In this document: positions 25,456 to 34,574 of the stretch, one piece after another
Position numbering within the stretch: position 1 is the first letter of the stretch
Layout of the letters: the number at the start of each line of letters is the position of its first letter
NCBI GenBank assembly: GCA_035543015.1
Contig: DATKKG010000017.1
Location: 108,518 to 172,517 of the forward strand
Source: DATKKG01 sp035543015
GTDB taxonomy: Archaea > Thermoproteota > Nitrososphaeria > Conexivisphaerales > DTJL01
DNA: 64,000 bases
Direction of reading: 5' to 3'
The notes under the pieces: model-generated
Told to the model about the DNA's origin: nothing
The model's database searches: none
What the model saw: only the letters and a program-made list of their open reading frames with translations
Position numbers and translations under genes: made by a program

Positions 25456-26352
25456 ATGAAGCGGCGGAACCCCGAAAAAACGATTATATCGTCGGTGGAC
25501 CGACCCGCTTCTGTGCCCAGCGAGAATGTCCCAGGGGACGAGTACAGGGCCCTCGACCACCCCGCCCGCCGGAGGATCGTGGAACTCCTGGGGACCCACC
25601 CCTCCATGGGGTTCTCGGAGCTCAGGGGGGAAACGGGCCTCCCGGTGGGGACTTTGTACTACCACCTTGACGTCCTGAGAGGGCTCGTCACCCAGGACGC
25701 TTCCAGGAGGTACCGCCTCAGCCGCGAGGGTCAGCGGCTCTTCGAGACGCTCGCGGAAAAGGAGGGGATCCCCCACCAGAGGCCGTCCAGGGCCCTCAGG
25801 ATCCTCCCCGGCTGGGCGTTCTCCCGCCTGGAACGCTCCCTCCCGGCCGCGGCGGCAGTCTGGCTTGGCGTGGCGGCTCTGGGCGGCATGCTTTCTCATC
25901 TGAGCGGGCAGGCGCTGATACTCATGCACTTCGGGGTGTCGACCTTCCCCGACTGGGTGGACGCGGCGCTCTTCCCCGTCAGCATGGCGGTCTACATGGT
26001 CTTCTGTTGGGCAATCTCCGAAGCCCTCCTTGGCAGGGGGACGGAGCCTTCTGGACTCCTCGCCTCCGGCGTCGTCTACGCCCCCTACCTTGCCTTCCCG
26101 CTGGCCACCATCGCCTTCGGGTCCACCGGGGGAGGAGCCCTCGGGCTCCTGTACCTTCTCCTCGCGATCTTGATCCAGGGGATCTCGGTCGTCCTGGGGG
26201 CCACCTACATGTCTACCACCTTCGGGATGAGGCTGGAGAGGTCCCTGCTCATCCAACTTGTCTACTACGTAGCCGCCACCGTGGCCTATTCGCTACTTCA
26301 GTACGCGGGCATGGTGACTGACGCCTGGCGTGCGCTGGCCCAGATGGTCTAA
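25456..26352 (+). CDS. Winged-helix (ArsR-like) protein with C-terminal membrane domain
   Basis: 298 residues. Residues about 30-100 are a winged helix: EYRALDHPARRRIVELLGTH, FSELRGETGLPVGTLYYHLD (recognition helix) and RRYRLSREGQRLFE (wing). From about 125 on there are roughly five to six hydrophobic helices ending in a Tyr/Ala-rich segment. Membrane-bound winged-helix proteins of this kind are frequent in archaea and probably sense an envelope or energy signal; the ligand is not visible. Convergent with the double-HTH regulator, with 10 bases between ends. Confidence 0.78.
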   Translation: MKRRNPEKTIISSVDRPASVPSENVPGDEYRALDHPARRRIVELLGTHPSMGFSELRGETGLPVGTLYYHLDVLRGLVTQDASRRYRLSREGQRLFETLAEKEGIPHQRPSRALRILPGWAFSRLERSLPAAAAVWLGVAALGGMLSHLSGQALILMHFGVSTFPDWVDAALFPVSMAVYMVFCWAISEALLGRGTEPSGLLASGVVYAPYLAFPLATIAFGSTGGGALGLLYLLLAILIQGISVVLGATYMSTTFGMRLERSLLIQLVYYVAATVAYSLLQYAGMVTDAWRALAQMV

Positions 26353-26362
26353 GAAGTTCCGT

Positions 26363-27484
26363 TCAACCGGGGTTCTGCTTCAGCGCTTCCCTCAGGTTCT
26401 GCAGCTTCTTCACGTTCTCGTCCAGCGGGAAGGACCAGGCTCCTGAGACGGAGTCGAAGAGCGAGTGCGGGATCGTGAAGGCGAGAGAGTTGCCCACGTC
26501 TATGGTCTTGAAGTCCAGCCGCTCGGCCAGCGAGCCGAGGGCGTTGTTCAGGTAGTACTGGACGTAGAGGTAGTGCTCTACGGGGACGGCGAGCTCGACG
26601 AGGTACAGGTCCCTGTTGCCGGCTGCGGCCTCGGACCAGGTGAACGGTATGGAGTAGAACGCCTTCCTGATGTCCTGGAGCTGGCTCTGGCTGAGGTCCT
26701 TCGCGAAGACCCTTCCGTATATGATCCTGTGCTTCTTGATGCTCTCGAGGTCGCCCATCCATCTAACGATGTACTTTGTGATCATCTTCCTCTCGAGCAC
26801 GTGGCTGTTGTAGTGATACTGCAGGGTCTTCACGTTGATGTTCAGCTTCTTGGACATCTCGGCGACTGTGCTGAGAGAGTTTATGGCGAGCTCCTTGGCC
26901 AGGAGGATGTCCATCTTGTCGTATTCGTTCTTGGAGTACTCGAGGGTGGGGCCGATCTTGGGCACTTCGGGCACCGATCCGAGCGCCTGCCAGTCGATGT
27001 CCCAGCGCCCTTCCTGGAAGTCGTAGTACTCGGGCCTGAGCGAGAGGTAGTTCACCCAGACGATCGGCTTCATCGAGTAGCTGGTCAGGATCCCCAGGTT
27101 CACCATCTCGTCCAGGAACTCCATCATCTGACCCTTGTACTGCTTGGGGGTCTGGAAGATGCAGTAGTACTCCTTCGACATGAGCTGCCCCGAGTAGTAC
27201 GTAAGGTAGGCCAGCTCGTGAAGCGACTGGAGTATGTACTTGGATATGGCCTGGTAGGCGTCCGAGAAGCTCACCATGACGATGTACCTCTGCAAGTCGA
27301 ACTTCTCGGCGTCGACGAGGGCGTGGATGGCCACGCCTCTCCTGTACAGCTGGTTCTTGATCTTGTAGCGTACCGTCTCCGGCGGGATCCCCGTAAGACG
27401 GGAGATTAGGGAATAGTTGCCCGGTCCCACCTGGATGATAGCTCGCACTATCTTAGCCGCTGGGTCGTCCTCTGGTAGTGGCAT
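26363..27484 (-). CDS. Archaeal regulator with two Lrp-like HTH units
   Basis: 373 residues made of two similar halves. Half 1 opens with KIVRAIIQVGPGNYSLISRLTGIPPETVRYKI (an HTH, about 11-42); half 2 with DILLAKELAINSLSTVAEMSKKLNINVKTLQYHY (about 192-225). Each is followed by an alpha/beta stretch of roughly 100 residues resembling ligand-binding domains of Lrp/AsnC type (for example YIVMVSFSDAYQAISK). The duplication suggests a pseudo-dimeric DNA-binding protein. Similar proteins occur in Nitrososphaeria; targets unknown. Confidence 0.72.
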   Translation of the reverse strand: MPLPEDDPAAKIVRAIIQVGPGNYSLISRLTGIPPETVRYKIKNQLYRRGVAIHALVDAEKFDLQRYIVMVSFSDAYQAISKYILQSLHELAYLTYYSGQLMSKEYYCIFQTPKQYKGQMMEFLDEMVNLGILTSYSMKPIVWVNYLSLRPEYYDFQEGRWDIDWQALGSVPEVPKIGPTLEYSKNEYDKMDILLAKELAINSLSTVAEMSKKLNINVKTLQYHYNSHVLERKMITKYIVRWMGDLESIKKHRIIYGRVFAKDLSQSQLQDIRKAFYSIPFTWSEAAAGNRDLYLVELAVPVEHYLYVQYYLNNALGSLAERLDFKTIDVGNSLAFTIPHSLFDSVSGAWSFPLDENVKKLQNLREALKQNPG

Positions 27485-27575
27485 GAATTGTACCTCTTAG
27501 TCTTCGGCCCATCTTGCACATGGGACTACAGCGTTATTTTAACCTTTCCCAGACCACTTTACCAATTTACTAACC

Positions 27576-28349
27576 CTATCGACAGATGTGTGGCATTTCC
27601 CTCTTGTGCGCCGACGCCTCGAAGCGAGCCGCGACCTCGTCCACTTCCTTCCCCAAGGAGAGCTTCGCCTTCGCCTGGTCGGCGCTGAGGCCGTCCTCGG
27701 TCAGGGCCACAAGCACCCGGTCGATGGTCTCGTAGGTCAGCCCAATCTCGCCCTCGGCGGTCTGGCCGGCCCAGAGCCCGGGGCTGCTCGGCTTCCGAAG
27801 GATCGAAGCCGCCATGCCGAGGTGCCCGCCCAGCACCCGAAGCTCCGTCTTGTACAGGCCACCCAGCGGCAGCAGGTCCACTCCCCCGTCCCCGTACTTG
27901 GTGAAGTACCCGCAGAGGATCTCGCTCCTGTCGCCCGTGCCGACCACAAGCCTCGACTCCGAGTTCGCGAAGTAGTAAAGGACAGTCATCCTCGTCCTGG
28001 CCTTGAGGTTCCCTTCGGTCACCCTGTCCCCGCCCTTGAACGGGTACGACATCAGAATGGGCGCGATGTCCACCTCCCGGACCGGGACCCCGAGGCCCTC
28101 CGCCTGCAGCCTGGCGTCCGCCATGTCCTTTTCGGACGTGAGCCCCTTCTCGGGCAGCAGGAGGCCCAGGACCCTGCCCGGACCCAACGAGTCGACGCAG
28201 GCCCTGAGGGCCATCGATGAATCGAGGCCGCCACTGAGGCCCAGGACCAGGCCGCGGGAGCCGGCGAGCTGGGTCTCCTTCCTTATGAAGTCCTTGACCC
28301 CTTCGTACTTGCGCAGAAGGTCGACTTCCCTCACCGGGGAGCGCAGCAT
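27576..28349 (-). CDS. nadE: NAD synthase, ammonia-dependent
   Basis: Amidates nicotinate adenine dinucleotide to NAD. 257 residues, an N-type ATP pyrophosphatase with the P-loop LGLSGGLDSSMAL (about 36-48), RMTVLYYFANS, VVGTGDRSEILCGYFTKYGDG (about 135-155) and GLYKTELRVLG. No glutaminase domain is attached, so ammonia is the likely nitrogen donor. Divergent from the nicotinate phosphoribosyltransferase gene with 105 bases between starts. Confidence 0.93.
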   Translation of the reverse strand: MLRSPVREVDLLRKYEGVKDFIRKETQLAGSRGLVLGLSGGLDSSMALRACVDSLGPGRVLGLLLPEKGLTSEKDMADARLQAEGLGVPVREVDIAPILMSYPFKGGDRVTEGNLKARTRMTVLYYFANSESRLVVGTGDRSEILCGYFTKYGDGGVDLLPLGGLYKTELRVLGGHLGMAASILRKPSSPGLWAGQTAEGEIGLTYETIDRVLVALTEDGLSADQAKAKLSLGKEVDEVAARFEASAHKREMPHICR

Positions 28350-28454
28350 GACCCCTTTTCTGCTGAAGGCTCATCATAAACGTTTGCTCGCCGCCGGAAG
28401 AAGATTTAAAGACGCGCGACGCCTCATCGGCGAACGCGGCAGGCAAAGGAGAAG

Positions 28455-29678
28455 ATGAACGACCTCTCTGACAGGATATTCTGGATAGCCAAGGACGAGG
28501 AGATCAAGGGCGGGGCAGTCACGGACCAGTACTTCCTCACCACCGAACAGGCGCTGAAGCTCAAGGAGATGAACCCCATGGTCACCATGGAGGTCTACAC
28601 CAGGCACGTGCCCTACCCCAGCGAGTGGGGCATAGTTACGGGGATCTACGAAGTCGCCAAGCTCTTGGAGGGCCTTCCGCTGGACGCCGATGCGATGGAA
28701 GAGGGGGAGGTCTTCGTGACCTCCAGGGGAACGGCGGCCTACGAGCCCATCCTGAGGATAACCGGCAGGTACAGGTACTTCGCCCGGTTCGAGACGCCCA
28801 TCCTCGGATTCCTCTGCAGCAGCAGCGGGTTCTCAACCAAGGCCGCCAGGATAAAGCTGGTGGCCGGCGACAAGCGCCTGCTCAGCTTCGGGACGCGGAG
28901 GGCCCACCCGGCGCTGGCGCCCCTGATCGAGAGGGCAGCCTACATCGAAGGGTTCGACGGAGTCTCGAACGTCATAGGGGCCAGGCTCCTGGGGATCGAG
29001 GCTTCGGGGACCATGCCGCACTCGTTCGTGCTCTGCTTTGACACCCAGGAGGAGGCCTGGAAGGCGTTCGACGAAGCCCTCCCGGAGGGCGCACCCCGGA
29101 CGGCGCTGACGGACACCCTCTACGACGAGAAGACCGAGTCCATCCTCGCCTGGCAGACGCTCGGCAAGAGGCTTGGGGCGGTCAGGCTGGACACCCCTTC
29201 CACCAGAAGGGGGGAGTGGAGGAAGATCATCGAGGAGGTCCGCTGGGAGCTGAACCTAAGGGGCGCCGACAAGGTGAAGATCTTCGTGTCAGGCGGGATA
29301 GACGAAAAGGAGGTCGCCGACCTCCGCGACGTGGTCGACGGGTTCGGCGTCGGAACAAGCGTGGCCTGCGCCCCCACCATAGACTTCAACATGAAGATGG
29401 TGGAGATCGAAGGAAAGGGCGGCAAGATGGTCCCGAGGGCCAAGAGGGGGGACCTGTCGGGGGCCAAGGACGTGCAGAGGGACCCCGCCACGATGGAGGA
29501 CTTCCTGGTGAGGAGCGGGAAGCCGCTGCCGAAGGGGAGGATCTCCTTGCTCAGCCCCCTGATCAGGGACGGGAGGGTCGTCAGGAGGTTCCTCTCGATC
29601 GATGAGCTGAGAGAACGGCAGGCGGAAAGGCTGGCTTCGGTCAGGGAGCACGAGCCGACGGTGGAGCTTCGGTTCTGA
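28455..29678 (+). CDS. pncB: Nicotinate phosphoribosyltransferase
   Basis: Condenses nicotinate with PRPP to nicotinate mononucleotide, entry step of the NAD salvage route that ends at divergent NadE. 407 residues: RIFWIAKDEEIKGGAVTDQYF at the N-terminus (family FKTDxYF-type start), LSFGTRRAHPALAPL (about 136-150), SGTMPHSFVLCF (about 182-193), and the PRPP-site block IFVSGGIDEKEV (about 276-287). Archaeal PncB2-type length. The last 38 bases overlap the convergent subtilisin gene. Confidence 0.92.
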   Translation: MNDLSDRIFWIAKDEEIKGGAVTDQYFLTTEQALKLKEMNPMVTMEVYTRHVPYPSEWGIVTGIYEVAKLLEGLPLDADAMEEGEVFVTSRGTAAYEPILRITGRYRYFARFETPILGFLCSSSGFSTKAARIKLVAGDKRLLSFGTRRAHPALAPLIERAAYIEGFDGVSNVIGARLLGIEASGTMPHSFVLCFDTQEEAWKAFDEALPEGAPRTALTDTLYDEKTESILAWQTLGKRLGAVRLDTPSTRRGEWRKIIEEVRWELNLRGADKVKIFVSGGIDEKEVADLRDVVDGFGVGTSVACAPTIDFNMKMVEIEGKGGKMVPRAKRGDLSGAKDVQRDPATMEDFLVRSGKPLPKGRISLLSPLIRDGRVVRRFLSIDELRERQAERLASVREHEPTVELRF

Positions 29679-31971
29679 CGGCGCCGGCCTCCGTGTGGTA
29701 GTAGATCATCGCCAGGAAGACGACCATCCCGGAGAAGGCTATCACCCCAAAGGGCACGAAGTCCGGGAAAGAGTCCGTCCCCGACGCGCCTCCCGACTGC
29801 GAGCTGAGGCCCGACATCACGATCAGACGGCCCGTCTGAGACCCGGGCGAGCCGGGCAGGGAGACGACGACCCTGTAGAAGCCAGTCATCTCAGGCAGGA
29901 GAGAGAAGTTGTGCGAAGCGGAGATGGTGCCCTCGAGTACGGTGCCGTCCGGCCTGACGATGGTCACCAAGGCGTCAGCCGTCCCTCTGTACGACGAATA
30001 GATCTGGCCTGAGGCGGCGTCGTAGCCCACCCATATGGCCCCCGGCACCACGCGCACTGGAAGGGAGTAAGTGTACCCGCCCCAGCCCAGCTTGAGCCGG
30101 TCCTCTCCCTGGGATAGGGAGGACGCCGCCGAGGCGGTGACAGTGAAGCCTGAGGAGCCCACGGACGAAATGGCGAGCGGGTATGAGCCGGAGTATGAAA
30201 CGGAGCCCAGGCTGCCTCCGTCGAACGACGTCACGGCTACGGACTCCGAGTACGCCTGCGCTGTGGAAGGGTAGAGCATGACGTAGTGGACGTCGAGGGC
30301 GAAGGGCAGGGACAGAGTGCGGGTGATGTTCAGGACGCCCGCCCCCTGGACCTGAAGCGGGAACTGACCGAAGTAACCTCCGGCGACCGTCGCCCCAAGG
30401 GAGACCATCGAAAAGGCCTCCTCGGCGGTTATGTTGGGGCGGAGCTGCGCGAGGAGGGCGAGAGTCCCGCTCACCTGCGGCGTGGAGAAGCTGGTCCCGG
30501 AGCCTTCCACGTAGGCGGACGTCCCCGTCAGCGGGGCCACGACGCTGTCCCCGGGGGCCAGGACCTCGGGCTTCACCGAGAACTCGTCGGACGGTCCCAG
30601 GGAGGTGAAGACCGCCGGGTAAAGAATGCTGCCCGGCTTGAAGACGACCAAGGTGACGTTGGTGCCGTCTCCCGAAGGCTTTCCGATGGCCGAACCTTCC
30701 GCGCCGGAGACCGCGACGACGGGTATGCGGGGCGCATATGAGGTGTCGTTGGAGGCCAAGGCCGGACCCCCGGTGGTTCCGTTGGCCGTGAAGCTGAGCG
30801 GCGAATCGTTGACCACCACCAGGGCGATGGCCCCCGCGTTCGCAGCATCCTGCTCCATCGCTGAGAACAGCGTCTGGTGGTCCCGGACAGAAACCGCTAT
30901 GCGGCCCGTGAGGTTCAAGCCAGCGACTTGGCTCGGCTTGCCGTTGCCGATGAAGACCGTCTGCCCCCCGATGACGCCGGACGTAAGGGGGGTGTCGTTC
31001 ATGGGCATTGCGGTCAGGAGGACCTTGCCTCCTATGGAGACCTCGGCCTGAGGATCAGTCGTGGCGAGGCTGACAGACGAGCCCACCCCGAAGTAGTACT
31101 GGAGGTCGCCGGGAGCCTCGGCGCTGGCGGGGTCCGGCCCGTCGTTTCCGATGGCGGCCACCAGCTCCATCCCCTTCGAATAGAGGAGCTGGCCAAGGGA
31201 GTTCAGGGAGCTTGACGTGAACCCGCCGCCCAGGCTGAGGTTCACGACCTTCGCCCCGTCCGTTGAGGCCTGGTCAAGGGCCTCGACTATGAGCGTCGTC
31301 GACGTCTCGCCCTTGTTGAAGACCTTGTATACGAGGAGCTCGGCGCCCGGGGCGACGCCCTTGAATGCGGACGAATTCCCGGCTATGATGCCGCTCACGG
31401 CGGTGCCGTGGCCGTCGTCATCCGAGAGGTCGTTGTTGTCGTCAACGAAGTTGTAGCCCCCCACGACCTTTGCTCCCATGGCGCCGCCGAGCGCGGGGTG
31501 GTTGACATCCACGCCGGTATCCACGACCGCCACCTTGACGCCTGCGCCCGTCACGTTGCCGCCCAGGAAGTAGTCGAAGCCGGTGACCGCCTGGCTCGAG
31601 CCGATGGATTCTGGGCCCAGGGTGACCACCGTTGAGTTCAGGAGCAGGATGGGATGGAGGCGCTGTCGAATGGCTTCCGCGGTCGCATCGGAAGCGGCGA
31701 AGGCGCCCCCCACGCCTATGCTTGAGAAGTAGCGGAGGACCTTGACGTCCAGCCCCGACCTTGCCAGGCCGCCGAAGAAGGCGACCGAGTCGTCGTAGGT
31801 CCTCGATCCTTGAGGCCCGCTGAAGACGACGACGTATGTGCTGGGTCCGCGGGAAGGGGGAGGGGCTCCCCCAAGGACCGAGATGATGACTAGCAAGACC
31901 AGAAGTGCGCCTGCCGCGACCCTGACAGATCTCCCGGAGAACCCGACGCGCGAGGCAGCTGGGGCAGGCAA
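29641..31971 (-). CDS. Membrane-anchored subtilisin-like (S8) protease
   Basis: 776 residues, exported by an N-terminal hydrophobic segment (about 17-37) and anchored by a C-terminal helix (about 735-757). The catalytic triad is present: Asp151 (VVDTGVD), His188 (DDDGHGTAVSG) and Ser494 (GSGTSFSTPQVSG), with oxyanion Asn276 (AAIGNDG). An insertion between His and Ser (about 330-440) is a PA domain, as in lactocepin/C5a peptidase-like enzymes. A beta-rich C-terminal part (about 560-730) precedes the anchor. Acts outside the cell, probably in protein scavenging or envelope processing. Confidence 0.92.
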   Translation of the reverse strand: MPAPAASRVGFSGRSVRVAAGALLVLLVIISVLGGAPPPSRGPSTYVVVFSGPQGSRTYDDSVAFFGGLARSGLDVKVLRYFSSIGVGGAFAASDATAEAIRQRLHPILLLNSTVVTLGPESIGSSQAVTGFDYFLGGNVTGAGVKVAVVDTGVDVNHPALGGAMGAKVVGGYNFVDDNNDLSDDDGHGTAVSGIIAGNSSAFKGVAPGAELLVYKVFNKGETSTTLIVEALDQASTDGAKVVNLSLGGGFTSSSLNSLGQLLYSKGMELVAAIGNDGPDPASAEAPGDLQYYFGVGSSVSLATTDPQAEVSIGGKVLLTAMPMNDTPLTSGVIGGQTVFIGNGKPSQVAGLNLTGRIAVSVRDHQTLFSAMEQDAANAGAIALVVVNDSPLSFTANGTTGGPALASNDTSYAPRIPVVAVSGAEGSAIGKPSGDGTNVTLVVFKPGSILYPAVFTSLGPSDEFSVKPEVLAPGDSVVAPLTGTSAYVEGSGTSFSTPQVSGTLALLAQLRPNITAEEAFSMVSLGATVAGGYFGQFPLQVQGAGVLNITRTLSLPFALDVHYVMLYPSTAQAYSESVAVTSFDGGSLGSVSYSGSYPLAISSVGSSGFTVTASAASSLSQGEDRLKLGWGGYTYSLPVRVVPGAIWVGYDAASGQIYSSYRGTADALVTIVRPDGTVLEGTISASHNFSLLPEMTGFYRVVVSLPGSPGSQTGRLIVMSGLSSQSGGASGTDSFPDFVPFGVIAFSGMVVFLAMIYYHTEAGAVRTEAPPSARAP

Positions 31972-32041
31972 TTTCAGCGGTCTTCTCCCAGACCTTCGAA
32001 TGGTGGGCTAATATCCGTTCTGCAGGTGCCAGGTCCCCGCC

Positions 32042-32770
32042 TCAGTCGGATTCGATGAGAAGCCTGTCCGCCAGCTCCTCGAGGTTGCCCAGCTTGGAGC
32101 CGTCGAGCAGGAACGCCTCGGCCTCGTAGGAGCCCTTGAGGAACCGTTCCACCACCGGCTCCCACTTCTTGGGCGTGAACTCGGAGGCCGGCATCCCGGA
32201 AAGGAGCGGGTTGAAGGCAGGCATGACTATCAGCGTCTGAACGGCCGGGGCCTCGCCGAACGTGAGCCTCACCCAGATCCCCTGGCGCGTGCCCTGTCTT
32301 GAGAGGATGAGGTGGTGGTGGCCCGTCACCAGCACCTTGGACCTCCCGACGGACGCGGCCGGATGTGCGTGGCCGTGGAAGAAGCCAACGCGCCCTTCGG
32401 TCGTCTGGAGGGCCATCCCCCCCGGGCCCGCCAGCCTGACCTTGGCTGGGAGCAGCGGCGCGAGGCCTCCGTCGTGGTTGCCTGGGATGACGTAGAGTTC
32501 GTCGAAGGCGTCCTCCAGCCCGCGGAAGAACGAGGCCACGGACATCGAGGTGTAGAGCGAAGCCCCTCTGATGTCGTGCTTGACATCCCCCAGGATGACC
32601 AGCCTCCTGGCGGAGTTGCCCTCCCCGATCGCCTTAACCCTGTCCAGGAGGAGCTGGGTCTGTTCGGGGACGTGGACGCCCCTGGCCTCGAGCGCCCTCT
32701 CGAATCCGAGATGGAGGTCGGAGATGGCCAGGGTGCCATCGTCCACCAGGAGCGCCGGCTGGCCTGTCAC
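32042..32770 (-). CDS. Calcineurin-like metallophosphoesterase
   Basis: 242 residues with all metal-binding motifs: ISDLHLGFE (D-x-H), ILGDVKHD (G-D-x-x-H), GNHDGG, FFHGHAH and VTGHHHL. SDLHLG with GDVKH resembles the archaeal MJ0037-type phosphoesterases often found near Lhr-type helicases. No helicase is seen next door. Substrate unknown; may act on nucleic acid. It follows the unknown gene at 32807 by 36 bases on the same strand. Confidence 0.85.
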   Translation of the reverse strand: MTGQPALLVDDGTLAISDLHLGFERALEARGVHVPEQTQLLLDRVKAIGEGNSARRLVILGDVKHDIRGASLYTSMSVASFFRGLEDAFDELYVIPGNHDGGLAPLLPAKVRLAGPGGMALQTTEGRVGFFHGHAHPAASVGRSKVLVTGHHHLILSRQGTRQGIWVRLTFGEAPAVQTLIVMPAFNPLLSGMPASEFTPKKWEPVVERFLKGSYEAEAFLLDGSKLGNLEELADRLLIESD

Positions 32771-32806
32771 GAGCCTCAGAGGCAGAAGGAGGACCTCCTC
32801 CAGGAC

Positions 32807-33493
32807 CTACCTCGATTCGGAGGCGAGCGGTGCGATCTCCTCGAAGACGTAAGAGACGACCTCGCTGGGGTCCACCTGGGTGAAGACCGTCACCACGCAG
32901 CTCCTGGTCAGCCCGATGATGAACCTCTTGCTCTTCGAGGCCACCACAACGTACCACAGGCGACCGTGCGTTAGATAGTCACGGTAGGTGTTGGTGTCCG
33001 ACAGCCCGGAACCGTAGAGCGCGAGCTTCGTTATGTTGGGGATGTCGACCTGGTCGAAGTAGACCACCCTCGCATCCTCGAAGCTGGACTCATAGTACTT
33101 CTCCATGGTCTCCGGGGTGATCCTGTCCTCCACGACCGCAGCCGGCCTCATGAACAGGATCCTGCTAAAGTCGTTCGCCAGCTCGTTGGCCCTGGGCTTC
33201 TTCTCGAATATCAGGAGGTGCACGTTCCCACCGACCTCCTTGAAGAAGAAGGGGGCAACCATCGTGCGCAGGGCGGGCCTCCACTCGTCCCTCTGGTTTA
33301 TCCTGATGACCATGTCCTTGAGGATGCGCCCCCTGAGCATGCCTCCCTCGTACCTCAGATCGCGCACCTCGGTCACCAACTGAAGCTTCGTCTCCTCGTC
33401 CTCCCTCTCGACCCTGAATCCCTCCAGCTTCTGAAAGGCCCCGTCCAGCGTCAGAGGCAGGCCGAGGCGGAAGAGCTTGCAAGCGATGACCAT
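32807..33493 (-). CDS. Conserved-looking archaeal protein of unknown function
   Basis: 228 residues, alpha/beta, with no clear motif. It begins with a short hydrophobic segment (MVIACKLFRLGLPLTL) and contains DMVIRINQRDEWRPAL and RFIIGLTRSCVVTVF. A TATA-like GGCTAATAGC about 33 bases upstream supports the ATG. Same strand as and upstream of the metallophosphoesterase gene, so the two may work together. No family recognised. Confidence 0.6.
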   Translation of the reverse strand: MVIACKLFRLGLPLTLDGAFQKLEGFRVEREDEETKLQLVTEVRDLRYEGGMLRGRILKDMVIRINQRDEWRPALRTMVAPFFFKEVGGNVHLLIFEKKPRANELANDFSRILFMRPAAVVEDRITPETMEKYYESSFEDARVVYFDQVDIPNITKLALYGSGLSDTNTYRDYLTHGRLWYVVVASKSKRFIIGLTRSCVVTVFTQVDPSEVVSYVFEEIAPLASESR

Positions 33494-33740
33494 TGCGGGC
33501 TGGCGTATGGAGGCGAAGCGCTATTAGCCTATCGGACGGAGCCCCGGTCATAATCGCTAAATACATAAACTATATGAAACTGATGCGGAATAATCACCTT
33601 CGCTGTCGCCTTGGGTCGTCCTAAGGAGGGTTTGTCTCTTTCATGTTCACCTTTATTACGAGATTGGGGACCGGAACTAATAATTTCGACATTCGGCAAG
33701 CTTTTAGGTTGATTTCGCATGACCCTACGAGAGGCTGGCC

Positions 33741-34574
33741 TTGAACAGAATCGTCCTGAAAAGGGACCTGGCTCAGTCGACCCGTTTGATTCAGGTTGAA
33801 AACCCAGCGGTCGCTTCCAGGGTCAGACCCGGCCAGTTCATGATGGTCATGAGCGACGAGACTGGCGAAAGGGTGCCTCTGACAGCTGCAGACTGGGACC
33901 CCTCCAGAGGGACGGTCTCCATCGTCTTCCTCGAAGTGGGCGCCTCCACACGGAAGCTCGGGCTGCTGGCGGAGGGGGAGGAGCTCTACCATCTTGCAGG
34001 CCCGCTCGGCAACCCCACCGAAGTGGAGAACTTTGGGAACGTCGTCATAGTGGGAGGCGGAGTCGGGATAGCAACGGCGTACCCTGTCGCGAGGGCAATG
34101 AGGGAGGCTGGCAACCATGTCACCTCCATAATAGGCGCCAGGTCGTCTGACAAGCTGATCTTCAAGGACGAGATCAGGTCGGCGTCCGACGACTTCAGGG
34201 TGGCCACCGACGACGGCAGCGAAGGGCGGAAAGGCTTCGTCAGCGACGTGCTCAGGGAGCTGCTCCAGTCCGGGACGAAGGTCGACAGGGTCTTCACCGT
34301 GGGGCCGACTGTGATGATGAAGGTTGTCGCCGACACGACCCTGCCGTTCGGCGTGAAGACGGTGGCCAGCCTTAACCCGATAATGCTCTGCGGCATGGGG
34401 ATGTGCGGCGGCTGCAGGGTGAGGGTCGGCGGGGCTGTGAAGTTCGCCTGCGTGGACGGCCCCGACTTCGACGCCAACCAGGTGGACTTCAGGGAGCTCA
34501 TGGCCAGGCTTTCACAGTACAGGACCGAAGAGGCGACGGCCCTTCAGCTGCTCCAGCAGAGGTTGGCGAGCTAG
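33741..34574 (+). CDS. Flavoprotein subunit A with [2Fe-2S] cluster (NfnA/SudB-like ferredoxin-NADP reductase subunit)
   Basis: 277 residues. An FNR-like FAD domain (RPGQFMMVMSD, about 30-40) and an NAD domain (NVVIVGGGVGIATAYPVARAM, about 101-121) are followed by a cysteine cluster LCGMGMCGGCRV with a distal Cys (about 217-241) for a [2Fe-2S] centre. This is the small subunit of NADH-dependent ferredoxin:NADP oxidoreductase (Nfn) or sulfide dehydrogenase (Sud). TTG start 33741, about 30 bases after a TATA-like AAGCTTTTAGG. The next gene starts directly after its stop. Confidence 0.85.
   Translation: MNRIVLKRDLAQSTRLIQVENPAVASRVRPGQFMMVMSDETGERVPLTAADWDPSRGTVSIVFLEVGASTRKLGLLAEGEELYHLAGPLGNPTEVENFGNVVIVGGGVGIATAYPVARAMREAGNHVTSIIGARSSDKLIFKDEIRSASDDFRVATDDGSEGRKGFVSDVLRELLQSGTKVDRVFTVGPTVMMKVVADTTLPFGVKTVASLNPIMLCGMGMCGGCRVRVGGAVKFACVDGPDFDANQVDFRELMARLSQYRTEEATALQLLQQRLAS

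Noticed and set aside
25375..26256. Leftward 293-codon frame opposite the winged-helix membrane protein
   Set aside because: Gly/Arg/Pro-rich antisense shadow; the + strand has the winged helix and membrane helices.
26465..27409. Rightward 314-codon frame opposite the double-HTH regulator
   Set aside because: Antisense shadow, His/Val/Leu-rich with no recognisable fold, while the minus strand encodes two HTH units.
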